64,000 nt of DNA from Burhinus oedicnemus (GCA_008921705.1 VFFE01009170.1:372001-436000), one strand, 5' to 3'; positions 47,801 through 62,400 are shown, counted from the stretch's first letter. Translations and numbers: made by a program. The notes: generated by a model not told the origin, from the letters alone.

Positions 47801-50800
47801 CAGGCAATAAAAATGGGAAGATTCAGACTGAGTTGTGGCGATCATTCAACTATTTTAACATTAGAGGCATTGTGGATGCTACCTCATTACTTTACTTTGT
47901 ATAATAGACTCAGAGAGTGGCTGGGAAATCAAGAGAAAATTGGTCAGAGAAAATTAAAGTGATAGTAGTGGTCAGCTTCAATGAGTATTTGCTGCTGAAG
48001 AAAATCTCTTGCTATGGCCACTGCACAAGACGAGACGTAACATTTCATGACTAAATCTTTGCTCAGAATCCAGGACCAGCTTTGAATATTCGACCAAAAC
48101 CCTTTTGCCAGCGTTGGCAAATACATGGGTGGGGCAAAAATCACAGCTTAGATCAGTGAAAGAGAAACCCTCCGGGTTTCATAGCCAACAGTGGCTCAAC
48201 ACCAGTAGCAGAAGGGCTCCCACTTGTCATGCTTGGTGAATACCTCCAGGCGGTAGGATGGAAAAAGCATCCCAGGACCCAGGAGTTGGGTAGCTCTGTC
48301 ACTTCACTCCCTGACGAGGCCCTCTGCCTCTCTCAAGTTGCAGCAAAATTCAATTTTACTTTACTGAAATGGCCAGGTTTTCCCACAACCGGAGCTTTTG
48401 CTCTCATTATAAATGAAATAAAAGGGATGATAAAAGGGGTTTACTTTTGCAAAAGTTGATAATATATCTTAAATTCTTGTGTTGTTAAAATTGTTAGGAT
48501 ATATAATTTAAGAAATTTATTTTAAGACTTACGCTATATACCGACAATGTAGAAAAACAGTTATAAGCTCTATTAATCTTCACGTTTCAAGGTGTGAGTG
48601 CTGTAAGAAACATCATCTTGCAATTTAGAACAGTAAAATTGTGAAGATTTATGTCTTCCATTGAAACATCTGGTCTTACCCACTCTTGGTGTCAGAATGG
48701 CAGACTGGATGAGCTACTTGTTTATTCCAGTCAGGCGTTTCCTTGACTCCTGGACTTTATGTTAAGACTTGATGAACACCTTACTCCCACTGGAGAATTT
48801 TCACTCACATGAAGTCAGTAGGTCAGAACTTGAAATTTACAGCTCGCGAAAGGGATTCCTCATCTGCGTTTGTTATATTCTAATGGATCAGTAGAAAAAT
48901 ATAAATAGTAAAAACCAGTTGTACTTTATATACCCCATACTTCATACATACATAATCCTTAATTTAAGGGACTGACAGAATACAGCTTCTTGAGCAATAT
49001 CGCTTGTAGTGAATCATGGAGGGTAGTAAATATCCAAATGGGTTACATCTCAGAAATGCTACCGTGAGCCCTATAGGAGAAAGTTCCTTTCCTTTTACAG
49101 GGACAATGTTTTCAGCTCGCTATCATAAACTGTAATTATTCCAAAGGATCAAATTAGTTATATTTACTTATTTAGAATTAAAAGTTATTTAGGTTTTTTG
49201 ATTATATCTATCAAAAGTCAAGTTTCAAGTTAAGTTAATATCTGCAGAGAAGCACAACAAAGCAATGACATTTCTGTCATTGCCTAGTGAGTTTCAGAGC
49301 TGTTTCCATGACTTTATCAAAAACTAACATTAAAACGATGACGGAAAACATTACACTTTCTGAAAAAAAATCCTCATTACATTTTAAATCAGAAAAGTTA
49401 CACCTCCTTTTTCAGCTACAGCTACTTTTAATATTTTCCAAAGGTAGCTGCAATTTGGCTTTGATTCTGCTATTGCGAAGTGCCAGAAATACCTAATTAT
49501 AGCAGGGAAAATGTTGTGTGCACACATATGTATATGTTTGTCTACAGTCTGCATGGGCAATTGAAAAATAGCCAACACACACACAGCAAACCACATAATT
49601 AAAATTACCCTTATGCAGAGTAAATTTGTCTTTAAAGTAGAAAATAATGGAAGGACAGCAGAGACTTCTTAGTACTAAAACATAATTCTTCATTTAATGA
49701 GTAATCCCTGGAGCACATGGATGTTTACCTCACTCTGGGCAAGCTCAAGTGCATGGACAGACAATTACAGTACTTCAGCTGATGTGCAATAACTTGTTAA
49801 GCAGAGGTAATGCAACGGCGTTCTTTCATGGGCTTATAAACTGCATTTCTATATTTTTCTCCATGCCAATATGACTTTTGACTCCCAAATATTAAACGCC
49901 TAAAAAATGTTCAAAGTTAGAATTCCTGAATCTAGATCCATAAAGCACTAGAGTCTGGTAAAAGCTGGAACCTATGTCTGAAATCTCTCCAAGTTTGGCA
50001 GGTACTCTGTCTGAATCCATTCTGCCTTCAGAAAAAGAAAATAATATTTTTTTTAAAAAAAGACAGACAAAGTTTTGCAATAGGAAAAACACAATGGAGT
50101 TAGGTTGCATTGTTTCTTAGATGAATAATGGCTGGATAGCAGACTTGGTTGAATATGATTCAAAACCAAATTTTAAAAAATGTAGATATAGGGTGTAGAT
50201 TGTTAGTAAATGATGGCAAATGGCTTGAGAGGGTCTCCAAGTTTTGTTTTGGGAGAATGGCAAAAGGAGAAAGGATACTGCTACAGGTTTGCTTCCCACC
50301 ACTTTTACACAACTGCCTCTTGTCAAAGCGCAGGGTGCAAAGTTCTGAGACTGATATTTGGCAAAAGCAAGTTTAAATTATAAAAAAAAGAAAATCTAAT
50401 AGATGATTCAGGAGTTACAATGAACATGGAACCTCTCAATATAACATTAGCTTTCTTTCAGCTATGTTTTAATGTTTCATCATGTACGCAGGACACAGAT
50501 TTCATTGCTTTGGTCAGTCCTGCAGAGGCTATTGAACACCTTCTTCGGTGTGCTGACTCTTCACTTCTCAATGAAATCTGTGAAAGCTGAAGGCAGTATT
50601 TCAATCTATTCATTAATTTTCTAGGCTTTTAGACTTTATGTAAAAATCTTATTTTTCTATAATTTCATATTACTAGGCAAGGAAAGTTAAATACAAACAG
50701 AAAATATACACTGTACTGCTTTGTAGTATGCAGATTCTAGAATCTCAGAAATGCCCAATTTTCTGTATTTCTTCCAATGTGTTTGATCCAAACTTCTGGT

Positions 50801-50835
50801 TGCCAGTGTAAAAGCAGTTTTAAAGTGATTCACAC

Positions 50836-51325
50836 AATCATAGAATCATAGAATCATTTAGGTTGGAAAAGACCTTTAAGATCATCTAGTCCAACCATTG
50901 ACCCTACTCCACCAGGTCTGCCATTAAACCATGTCTCTAAGCACCACAGCTACACAACTTTTAAAGACATCTAGGGATGGGGACTCACCCACCTCCCTGG
51001 GCAGCCTGTTCCAATGTTTGATAACTCTTTCCATGAAAAAATTTTTCTTAATGTGCAGCCTAAACCTCCCCTGGTGCAACTTGAACCCGTTTCCTCTTGT
51101 CCTATCGCTAGTTACTTGGGAGAAGAGACCAGCACCCATCTCACTATAACCTCCTTTCAGGGAGTTGTAGAGAGCAATAAGGTCTCCCCTCGGCCCTCTC
51201 TTCTCCAGACTAAACAATCCTAATTCCTTCAGCCGCTCCTCATAAGACATGTTCTCCAGACCTCTCACCAGCTTTGTTACCCTTCTCTGGACACGCTCCA
51301 GCACCTCAGTGTCCCTCCAATAGTG
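50836..51325 (-). mobile_element. CR1 LINE 3' part, minus orientation
   Basis: The low-coordinate end is the CR1 terminus (AATCATAGAATCATAGAATC). Minus-strand peptides [60 protein letters not shown] and [20 protein letters not shown] are the ORF2 C-terminus, still open through to VVLRDMV. The homology stops abruptly at about 51325, where an oppositely oriented CR1 endonuclease fragment begins. Confidence 0.95.
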
Positions 51326-51537
51326 CAACTGAAATGCTTCTACACTAACGCACGCAGCATGGGCAGCAAACAGGAGGAGGTGGAAGCCATTGTGCAGCAG
51401 GAAAACTATGATGCAGTTGCCGTCACGGAAACATGGTGGGATGACTCGCACAAGTGGAGTTCTGCGATGGATGGCTATAAACCCTTCAGAAGGGATAGGC
51501 AAGGAAGGAGAGGTGGTGGGGTACCCCTGTATGTTAG
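51326..51537 (+). mobile_element. CR1 ORF2 endonuclease-domain fragment, inverted relative to the adjoining CR1 3' part
   Basis: Plus-strand frame: [20 protein letters not shown], then [20 protein letters not shown], then [20 protein letters not shown] and LYV. These are the N-terminal motifs of the CR1 apurinic/apyrimidinic-type endonuclease, with the NAR Asn and the TETWWD catalytic-glutamate motif. In an intact element this lies at the start of ORF2, far 5' of the segment at 50836-51325 and in the same direction. Here it is head-to-head with that segment with no spacer. The homology ends at TATGTTAG at about 51537. Confidence 0.9.
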
Positions 51538-54500
51538 TTAGCGTTATGAATGTCTAGAACTTCATGATGGTGACATCGTAACATTGTTATAGCCATAATA
51601 GTCTAAGGATATAAATAATGCAAGATTCACGGAAAAGCAACTTGTGCATACTCAGATATAGGCATACATACATGTATGCCTTGTTCTATAGGGAATTATT
51701 GTGATTCACAGCACTCGACTGAGTTTCCAGCTTATTATGATCTTATTTCTGAAATATTAAAAATAGAATACATCTTAGAGGTTGGGGTTTTTTATGAAGC
51801 AGAAAGTAGCAATCAATGGTCATCTATATTTTTGTTGGCATAGTTCTGTATTTCACACAAGAAACCTTTGATATCAAAGCATGGCTGAGATATCCAAATT
51901 CCTTCAAATACTTATCTCTTTTAATGATAACTACAGCTGCACTGAAAAGCTGCTGCCCTTGGTATCACTTACATTCCCAGAAGAATATAAATCTCTGAGA
52001 GGCAAGGGTTCAAAAAAGGTATTCTTCTCAGGGCACTGGAGAAACACATAGCTTTATTCTTTCGACGCTGCATAATAGTATTATTGGGCTAACATGCTGA
52101 AATATACTTCTTTTGGGTTTTTTTCCTGAAGCTTATCTACTCTCACATTATTCATCTGAAAACAGGCCAAGAGAAAAACCAGTAAGAGAGATCCAACAAA
52201 TTCAGAATTCAAATAATGTCATTTGGGCCACTGAACATCTTCAGTGGAAGTAATTTAGTCCCAGGCATGGGAATATTGAAAAAGAAATGTTATGAAGAGA
52301 CACTACTGAAGGCTGGTTGCTATCTGTTTTAGATCAAAGAGGATCAAAGCAAATATGAAATTGTCTTGTAGGTGAGGTAATAATGTACCTAGTGATCTTG
52401 AAATGAATTGTTAAAATATTCATATTTCTACATTTCATTTTAAAAGGTGTGCATTTAAATCCCATGAGCAATCCAGCAATGATAATCACAAAATAGTAAT
52501 ATAAAATTAAATTTAAACCTGAAATCTATTCCATCCTTGAATCAAAAGTATTTCTTTCATCATGGTAATGCCATATTGTTTTTAAAACCTAGTGACTGTA
52601 TTTGTTTAATTTAATGTATAAGTCCTTGGTTATCACTGCAATTTTACTCATACATAAGTCATCTAATGTGCAGTGCTATAGCTGTTTGATGTATATTTCC
52701 AAAACCAGGAAAAAACTAAGACCGAGAGACACATCACCACCTCTTGCAGAAATGTCACTCATGCTATGAATAAAGCATAAGCTTAGAAAAACATCATCAC
52801 CCAACAAACAAATAACATTTGCTGAACCAAACACATGTGTCTGGAATTGTGCTCCTGAGCTAATTGGAGGCAGGCTCTGGTGCCGTACCGCAGGACGCCG
52901 CAGTTGAGAAATCCCTCAAACTGGTCATGCAGAGTTCAGCATGCCGAGCCACGGCAATTGCTTAACTCGGGGGGCAGGAGGCACAGTGAGAAATCTCAGA
53001 AACCAGACTGGGAAACAATGCTGTCCTTTGCCAGGGACAACCTCGGCGGTGGGAGGAAGCCAGTGAGAAGGACAGGGACCCGAGCGAGGCTGGCCGTAAA
53101 ACAGCCATGCGCCATCGCAAAGGGCGAGCCCAGGTCGGAGGGGCAGCTGGGGCCATCAGTGGTAGAGAGCTGGGGGGGGTGAAGGGTAGATAAGAGTAAG
53201 AGAGGATGAGGCCTCCTCGGCAAACTGGGGGCCACCACCTGTTCCCACAAGTGCTGCCCCAAACCACCACTGCATCTGTATCCAGCTGTGTCAAGCTGGA
53301 CTGGGGCAAGCCTAAGACAGGGATACCACGGCGATCAGCATGGGAGGGATTATTGCCTCTCAGTAGTCTTCCTCTCAAAAGTGTAGGAAGACCTATATGA
53401 AACAGAAATTATCCGTTGTTCGAATAGCAAAAGTTGAATGGGAACGTGTATAGATCGTGTTATTCAAGGAGACTGTTAAACTCAATCACAGGACACCCAA
53501 AACCTCAATGCTCATGTTAAGCACCTAATTCTGGTGTTCAATTTAGAAAGCTACTGCTGCAAGATAGTTAGCTATGACTCCCTGGTACATCCAAAGACAG
53601 ACAAACAAAAAAACCTAACTGAAGGAGGTTGGTCACTCTCAAAAACCTGTTCTAATTTTAAAAATTCAGTAGATACAAGTAATGAGCTAAACGATACAGT
53701 TGCTGGGATCTGGCCCAGTCTGATATCCAAGCTGGAGGACAGAAAATTCTGAAACTCTGCAACAACTGCTCTCCTCCGTTCCTGTGAGGCAGACTAACCC
53801 CGACCCTGAGTGTATCTTCTAGTTCAGCCTTGTCCAACATGTGGTTTCAGGCAGGACGTTGCCTGTAAAACCCTCACGCATTAATTCCACTAGTTGGAGC
53901 ATTCAAAATAAAAGCAGAGCTTTCAGAGGGGGGCCAAAAGGCAATGTTGCCTTTCCAATGGTTACGTGCTATCAGCCATAGCCAAGGCTGGGAACTCATG
54001 CGTTAGTGAGGGATTGAGCTCACGTGTCCTCACAAAAACCAATCAGCCAAACTGTGGACCTTGATTTACCCCTCTGACAGCCCTGTTCAGCCCTGTTGGT
54101 CTGGACTTTGCCCAGTGCCACCGCTGGGAAGCTGCAGAGCATCTCTGTGAAGAGCACCTGCAAAAGGAGCACGGGGGGAGGGAGGAACACTTCAGACTTG
54201 GTAAAACAGATTTAATAGAGTTAGAAGTGGAAAAAGGCTGAGCTGATTACCCTGTGTGAGCTGACTACAGGAACGATACCCAAACAAAAGACAATCTAAC
54301 ACAACTGTCACAACAAAGCCAGTTCTGAAAGACATCTAACAAGGCAACATCTTTTTGTAAAAATCCTCAGGATATTAACTGCATATTTGTGTGTTGTATT
54401 AAGAAGACTAATGTCATGACAACAGCTCAATTTAGCACAAACAATAGGCCAATAAATACAATACTAGTTCTTTAAATTAATTAAACAACTATTTGTTCTT

Positions 54501-57500
54501 GCATTTATGTTGCTTTCAAATACTGGCAGAATTCCTTCAAATAAACAAACAGCTTTTTTTTTTTTTTAATTTTTAAAGATTATATGTTGGCAGTAATTTA
54601 GGCGAATCTGGACATTTGTTCCATTCATCTGAGGCGAAAAAAACAGAGACACATCTATCACGTTGCATTTTCACTCTTAGAAAGCCAAAACAAGGTCCCT
54701 CCAGGGAAGAAGTTGTTTAATTATAAACTATCACTGCAGAACAAGATAGATTCTGGGACATATCTCTGGGAACACATTCAATACACTAAGCCAATATAAT
54801 CTGAAATGTAATTTTTTTCTTTTTATTTTTCAATGCAGGGCCATGATTCTTTTTTAATGTAGAAGGAAAAAGTCAGCAAAATAGTGATAAATTACACAGG
54901 CACAAAGTTTGTTGCAAAATAATGGTCATAATATAGTTTGTGATTCTTCAGAAGCACTCAAAAGAATAGAAAAACACAAGCAGTGTCATTGATTAGCAGT
55001 CCATTTGTTTTTTAAACTGTGCACTAAATTTGTGCTGTGCAATACCGAGAAAATCTAAAGTATAAACTAAGAGTCACAATGCGAAACAACATCACCTCTG
55101 CACTGTAGTTTTCAGTTTCAGTTCCTATAAAGCTTTTTATAATTGTTGTATCAATTGTCACAACAGAAGCATCTTAATGAAAAACAGAATTACCCCCATA
55201 TTTTTTTCCTTTTCACCCTCCTCACCAAGAAAAAGTAGGACATTTATTCCAGAACCTTCAGCTTGAAACATTTCTTAATCACACATGATATATCAAATAG
55301 TTGGTTCATTTCTGTCCACAGAAAATTCCCCTAATAGGAAAATGTATTTGTTAATAAATAAAATTTAAATTAAAAAAAAAAAAAGAAAGAAGCCGTAACC
55401 CTCCTACAACTCAATGAGACTATTTAAGAAGGCTGAATTTTAGATTTCCATTGTGCAACAGAGAAGAAAATGAGTTATGTCAATAACACTGTCAACAAGG
55501 TCAAGCCCCATAGGAATCCCTATGAATTCCTTCTAAAATCCTGGGTAGATCTGTAAACTATGTCATGATCTTACCCACCGCATCGGTGAAGCGTGGAGCT
55601 TATTTTAAACAACTGCACACTGACAGCCTAATTCTGTTTTCAGAGAGATGAACTGGATCTCTAGAAAGGCGTATAGCTGTCTCACAACACGAGAGGTGAC
55701 CATCAGGTAAACTGATTCTCCTGAGCAAATCAGTTGCAGAAGTAAACATGAAAGCTTTGTACTGAATCTAATTTAGAGAAATAAATACTGGAGATTCCAC
55801 TTTCTAAAATCCATACATGACATTAAAGATGAACGCGAATTTACTTTTTCTAAGAAGAGACATTTTTACTTAGATCAAATATATAAATTGGCAAGAATCC
55901 TATTACCCATGGTAATATTACTCATGTTCAATATCTTTGAAAGCTTCTAAGCCTCTTGAGATCGTGCAATTTCTAAACATAATAATGTGAAAATGCAAAT
56001 TTTTTCCCTCAATCATGACGATCAATACCTTAGAAAAGCTTGGAGTTGCAAATAGTGATTATCTGATTATTCATTCTCATTTACTTTCTTCATTCTTTTC
56101 CCAGCAATTAACTTCCTTGTATTTTACTGAATGTTTTCACATTTGTAGTGAAAGAAGCAGAGATTTATAATAAAGATTTATACCAAAGTCTCCACCATGG
56201 AGCTGTGTCAGTAACGCAGAGAGTAATCAGTAAGAGATACGTTGGCATGTGTCCACTGACTTCACTGAGGTTGCACTAATTAGGTAGAAAAGGATCATGA
56301 CCATCATGATGCTGTAATATCAGCGATACTTGTGTTCACCAGTACACAAATATTAAATTTATCATCCTAGTTCCAGTTCTGAATTCTTTTGACAGAATAA
56401 TTAGCGAGCACATTCATTCAGATAATTTGAATGAAAGTAGATCTTGTCTTTAATAAATTTAGTGTAAAAATATTTTATAATCTCTCTAAGGTTCAGACTC
56501 ACCTCCATTCAATTCAGGTACCTGACAAATAGAAGCCGGCAGCCTGGTCACTGGAAGCCCCATGTGTAACCAAGAGAGAGAAACCGTAACCACCAGAAAG
56601 TGAAATTACCAACCTGAGCTGCTTAGCACCTTCTGTTGGCTCCAGTTAAGTATCAGATCCTCTACCAGAGGAAAAAATGTAGGTCTATGCTATCACTTGT
56701 TTATCTATTTGACTATACCGAGACCAAACATACGTTTCCAAAACCAACAGAAAACATTACTAGAACAGTTACTTTTGTTTCTCCAGTTCCAGATCTACAT
56801 GTGGTTACTCCCTACACAATGCAGCACTCCCTACACTGAGCAGCATTTGCTGAACCATCACAAAACCCTGACATGTCTGAGCACGGTCCTCTGCTGCAGG
56901 AGGTAAAGGAACGAATCCCTCCGACGGCTGTGTAACAGGCTCTTATCCTCCCGCTACTAAAAAGGAAAAGTCTATTAGCGATGTTAGGTGTACATGTCCT
57001 TATTGTGGCAGTATTCTCACTTGAGAGGAACTGAGAGAAAATGTCATGCTACGCAAAAGGGATTCCATGATAAATGAAATGAGACGATTACAAGGCCAAG
57101 AACTGAAAAGTTACAGATGTCAGCGCAACAGCTGGAACGTGATGGCAAACAACGTGATCCTGCCTCGCGCAGTAAGTCTGTGAAATGGAAGGAAAATAAA
57201 GGCAATGTTTTACCAAGCTCGTTTAAAAATAATGAGACAACATTTTTATTTCCTTGGTGTCTTTCTCACTCAGTGTCCTCCCTCTGCAGGAATGATCCAG
57301 AGGTCCTGAGGAACACATGCTTTCCGATTGCATGGTTAAAAAATGCAGCCTAGTGCATATACATTAGAGAGTGGGAAGGAATGAAAGTGCAGTTATCCTT
57401 TGGGATGCTGATAATGAAAGCGCTTGTAAATTACTTCTCACTGTTTCCAATGGAGGGGAGCACGACTACAAATCACTGAAAACTGACATATCTACATGTC

Positions 57501-59377
57501 TGTTAGTGCTTTATTGTTATTAACCAAAATGAAAACAGTATTTTCTTCTATCATCTATGCAGATATACCCTCTGTATTCAAGTGGTTAAAGAGAGGCCTG
57601 ATTAGCCCTGTGTACTAATAAGGATTATGTCCCTGCCTCCTCTTGTCTTCCAAAGCAATGACGTGTTCTGATCAGTGGTGGTCGAAGAACCATTCTAGAT
57701 GATAGAATTGCCATATCAGGTATCAGAAATCTTCTGAAAATGTGACAGAATACTGCTGTCCTGGAGATACAGGAAATGCGATGGGGAACTTGTCCCAGTC
57801 CTAGACTAGAAACTAAAGGTAAAAATAGAAATATCTCTTCTTCTTCTCTCTCCCAAGCTTTTCTATTTACAAAATTTCTAATTCTTTTCTGTTTATATAT
57901 ATAAAATTGCAAATGTAACTGAAGTAAACGGATTCAAAGAACTGAAAACATATCACCACTGTTTCTGAAGATCCCATATTAGTCAAACATCCGTGCCTAG
58001 CTTCTGATACTACGTCTGTCACTGAGGTTTGGGTAAAGAGCAGAGCAGCTTTCTCCTGGAAGGTCCCAGGACGTTTCACTTAATCTTCCGCCTCCCACTC
58101 TGGGTCTCACTCACGTATTTCAGTTTCTCTCCCTGTGTGGCCATACTGGGAGCACTCGCAAGCTAAACCCACAGGAAAGAAACAGAGAAGAACAGGAACC
58201 GTGCGAGAGCCTGCCTGGACAGATTGAATAATGCTCCCAATTTGTTAAGCACTAGAAGATGACTGAACTTCCCCAGTGTTATTGTTTTATCATTCTTTTG
58301 AAATCATAACTTAATGCTTTTATTCTCTATGAACTAAACACAGTAACAATGGTGAAGTATTAGAAAAACATTAATGTAAACACGTAATAATAATAATGTA
58401 AATGTACTGACATATGCTTATGATTATTGTTACAAATGCCTTTTGGGAAGACCATATCGAATCTACAAAACATATCTTTAACCATGGCCCAAAATTCAGG
58501 GTTCTGTTAAATACATTCAGCCTGAATCTTTCTGGGTCTCCATGTGAAGAAAGTATAGGCTTTCAAAACAGACCCGAGTCTGGCCATAACACGACAGGAT
58601 CAGAGACATACTTCTGCCGCCAGGGAAAGCACTTCAAACATCAGGGTGCCAGTCTGTCAGCACTTATCACTCACTGGGTTATACCGTCTCTCCTGCAGAT
58701 TCCCCTTCCAAACTTACACTTCATCACACTCCTGACCTCGCTGCGTACGGCCCCTTCAGCAGAGTTCAAGTCTGTATCATGTAAGACACGGAGAGTTTAT
58801 TCACCGCTTCTTGTTATCGTCTCAGAGCTTTGCTCATTGAAAGCCAAAACTATTCACTCTGCAGTTTTGGGGGCGTTCATGGAGGAGGAAGGGATGAAGA
58901 AAAGTCTAACCAAGAAAATGCTATGCTGCAAAGAAAAACGAGCAAACATCCGCCCGTTCATGAGCAAATTATCGCTTCTGCGCCTGTTTGGTGTGCAACT
59001 TTGCATCCAAAAATGGGATTGAAACTGAGACGGCCAGGCCATGTTGTGCTCCAGCTAATACAGTGTTTCAGATCAAGAAAAACAGGCAAGGCTGCATCAC
59101 TCTGGCCTGCGTCGTATGGACTCTTTTTTTTTTTCCTTTGAAACATTCCATTTGCTGTTCAAGCCAAGACAAGAAAAGAAACATTTTTAACCTTAAGGGT
59201 CTGACATAAGCCTACAAAATTAAATAGCCAGGGATGAAGTGAGGCAGGTTTTACAGTTCTTAAGTAGCTACCCTTTGTTCCTTCCTTAACGGTACAGTTA
59301 CAGCCATGGAAAACATCGCAAGCTGCAAGAAAACAGGCAAGAGCAGATTCAACTGCCTTTATTTGCATTGAAATCTA

Positions 59378-59485
59378 TGCAGGTCAGGGCCACACGGTAC
59401 TAAATACTCTACAAATAAAGAGCAAGTGTCAATACCTTCCCTGATGAGCTTACATCTAAGCAGACAAAACAAACAAAAGATGGAT
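59378..59485 (+). mobile_element. Ancient amniote SINE fragment (MIR1_Amn-like)
   Basis: GTACTAAATACTCTACAAAT, AAAGAGCAAGTGTCAATACC, TTCCCTGATGAGCTTACATC and TAAGCAGACAAAACAAACAA follow the recurring amniote repeat 'gctgtacaaacacatagtaagagacagtccctgcccyraagagcttacaatctaaacagacaagac'. The family name is from memory. The same family appears at 63520-63660. Confidence 0.6.
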
Positions 59486-62400
59486 GGAGGAAAAGCCTGT
59501 GTAATTACCGGAACACGGTACAGTCACCCCCAGCGCAGCTCTGACTTGAGCTTCCAGACCCCGAGTCTAAGGCTGTATCAATAAATAAAATGTGCCAGAC
59601 ACTGTTTGCAGATCCTGAGACAAAGCAGCCTGGCACAACTTTTGTCCGTACCGCTAAACCCTCATTCCCTTCAAAACCGAGTGGTCTCATCTATATTGCC
59701 TCCTGGGAGCCCTCTGGGTCCCCCCAGCTCATGACCGGGCAGTTTGGAAATGTGCTAGTTGACAAGAGCAAAAACCAGTCTGGTGAGCATGCCAACAAAC
59801 ATCGCGGGTTATGCAGGCCAATGCTGTCTTTTGGCCTTGTTTAACTTGTGAATACAGATGTGACCCATCTGTCTCCCCCGCGGTCTGCTCGGGAGTCCCT
59901 CTACCCACAGGGGAAACGTGCCACTAACGCCATCAGCCGAGCAAGATAGGCGGTCAGTGACAGAGCCAGCAAAGCATCCCATCAAGTTTTGGCACTTACA
60001 ACGTACTGCCTTTCATTGTGTAATTTCTGTGGAAAATACAAGACGTGGCAAAACCATGCAAAATATACCAACAGTGTAAATACAGACGTCCGGATTGGGC
60101 TAACAGGACTATCAGGTAGAAATTAAAAAGGGATGGGGGTTCTAGGTTTTGTGAAGGTGTGGGCAGATAAATTACAGGGGAAATTTTCAAAACGTAACTC
60201 TAGTTTTAAAAAAGGCAGTGCTAGGCTAAAACATCAGCTGGTTTTTGTGATCACTGAAACTCTGTTTTCAGAAAAGCTTTGACAAACTTGGAAAAAAACA
60301 GCAAACAGCTGATAACCACTAGAGTGCACACAAGTGTCCTCCTACAAGATCCTGCTCAGGGGTATGCTTTCAGAGTAGAAGTTCACCAACTTCTCCACGG
60401 ACGTTTTTAGTTCACCTTCCATGAGATACAGACTTCAAAAAAAAAAGAGAGGCAATAAAAGCCATGCAGGCAGCACCGCGACAGGGGGGCACTACTGACC
60501 TCCAGTACTTGTCATGGCCCTCATGCCAATGTCACCACTCCTTCCCTTCTGCCAGAGGACCTGTTCATAGAGTCACGCTCAGCTGCAGTCAGCATTGGCT
60601 GATGTACTTTAAACACCTTAAGTCCAGTGCTGCTGTACTTGCTGGAAATGGAACTGCAGGGCTGAGGACAGAAGGCTCATGATGAAATGAGAGTGGAAAT
60701 AGGAAATTAACTTTTAAGATCACAAAGGGTTACAGACAAAGAAGGATATGTGATGGATCCCTTGCTCTCTTCCACCATATGCTCAGAAGAAGGGATTAAT
60801 AACTGATCGCACTTAAGAAACTAGCAAAATTATTGCTAGCATCCTCTCATCATATTCAGAAGATGAGATGCCTAATTTTTTTTTAATCAAATCAATTCAT
60901 GAGAAAGAAAAACTAAAACAAATAAATAATCAGCATGGAACTTGGAAGAAAGAGTTTCAGGAAATGTTTTATGGCAAAGAACAGCCCTTCTGCCATCCAG
61001 CTGTTTGTTTTGTTTTAACAATTCATGAGAGTTGAGCTTCTGCAGCTTCTTTTCTTTTTCCTATTCCAAAAGCCTTGGGGATGTTTCTCTTTTAATTTTG
61101 AGCCCACTCTTGAGCTGGGAATTCTTTTCCCAATGTGTGAGTGTGAATGACATGAACGAAGCAACTGCTCACCTCTTCTCTTGCTGCTCAAGTTATTTGC
61201 CTAACCCTTCCTGAGAGCAATGAAAGAAACCTTTTTCTTTTAATGGCTTTATTTGGATCTATGGAAACCAAGGACTCTTAGTCTCCCTATATGCATTTAT
61301 CAAGTCTTCTGCAGAACTGAAGGACTTTGTTTAGTATGAAGTCTCCAAAATCAGGAGCCACCACTTTGTCTGATGTAGAAAGAATCAGAAGTCTGACTTG
61401 CATGGTTCTCAGCACTTACACCTCCAGGGATGCTGGACCTCCAAAACGCTAACAAAAATAAATTATATGATGCCACAGAGAAGTCCCCCTCTTCCAACCT
61501 GGGTAGAAGCACAGCAGGAAAATGTCCACCATGGCTCCAGCTAAACCATAAAAAGCTAACACAGGTGTTACGGAAAGCAGATAAATAAGAATGTTTGTCT
61601 TTGTTTTCCTCTAGGTGTATATTGTGCCTGTAGACACAATTCTGGATTAAATAGGCCAAATGCAACTCTTTGAAGTTAAGGGAAATGCCTTGGTCTCTTC
61701 AATCACATACTCTATGATTTACTTATTAATGTCGTTTGTGATGTGACATAAAAGCACGCAGCAAGCTGTTATACTCCCTTCGACAAACAGCCGCCCAGAT
61801 GCTCAACAGCCATGGCAGTGATGATCGCAAATCAAATCCTATGTGGTTTTTCTATACTAAATACCATACACTCCTGCAGCACCATCAGCGAACAATGAGG
61901 GAGATCGGCTCCAGCAGCCAACAGCATGGAATTCCATTCCGGTTTAGCAGCAGAGACTGGAGATGCTACCTCTGCTCCAAGTCCGCAACAGCATGTATTT
62001 CCAGAGATGAACGGGAGAGAGGAAAAAAGAAGAAAAAAGAAACCTAGCACAGAGGTTATTTGACTGAACCTTCTGGCACTGAAACAGGCTCCTGTGTTGA
62101 CAATTAAGAGATACACCCCAGCTTACTGCCTCAAAGCACTGCAACCTAAGCGAACTAAATATTTTGGACCAGGGTTTGCTGTCAGAGATGCTGCTATCCA
62201 AGCTCTTGCTGTCATTGATAACCCCACATCTGCAAAAGCCGTCAAAATGAATTAAAGAAATACTGTGATTCTGTCATCCTAAATTTAGTCATCAGAAAAC
62301 TAGGTGTCAGTTCATCTAGTTTCCATTTACAGTCATTACAGAGAAACAGGCACTTCAGGGGCTGATTACTCCCAGCCACTTCAGACTTCTCCGATGGGAG

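Noticed and set aside
48245..48345. Possible MIR-like or other SINE fragment
   Set aside because: Only a loose resemblance to the MIR core order; not strong enough to annotate.
48660..48745. Possible old CR1 3' end (GACTGGATGAGCTACTTG ... TTCCAG)
   Set aside because: Too short and diverged to separate from chance.
52880..53378. Open frames of 100 and 138 codons on both strands over the CpG-rich patch
   Set aside because: Overlapping open frames on both strands reflect GC-rich composition, not coding; no domain recognised.
58414..59022. 202-codon open frame on the plus strand, the longest outside repeats
   Set aside because: No recognisable domain, signal peptide or motif; no supporting splice sites or homologous neighbours; overlapping frames on both strands are also open. 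Most likely chance in a moderately GC-rich stretch.
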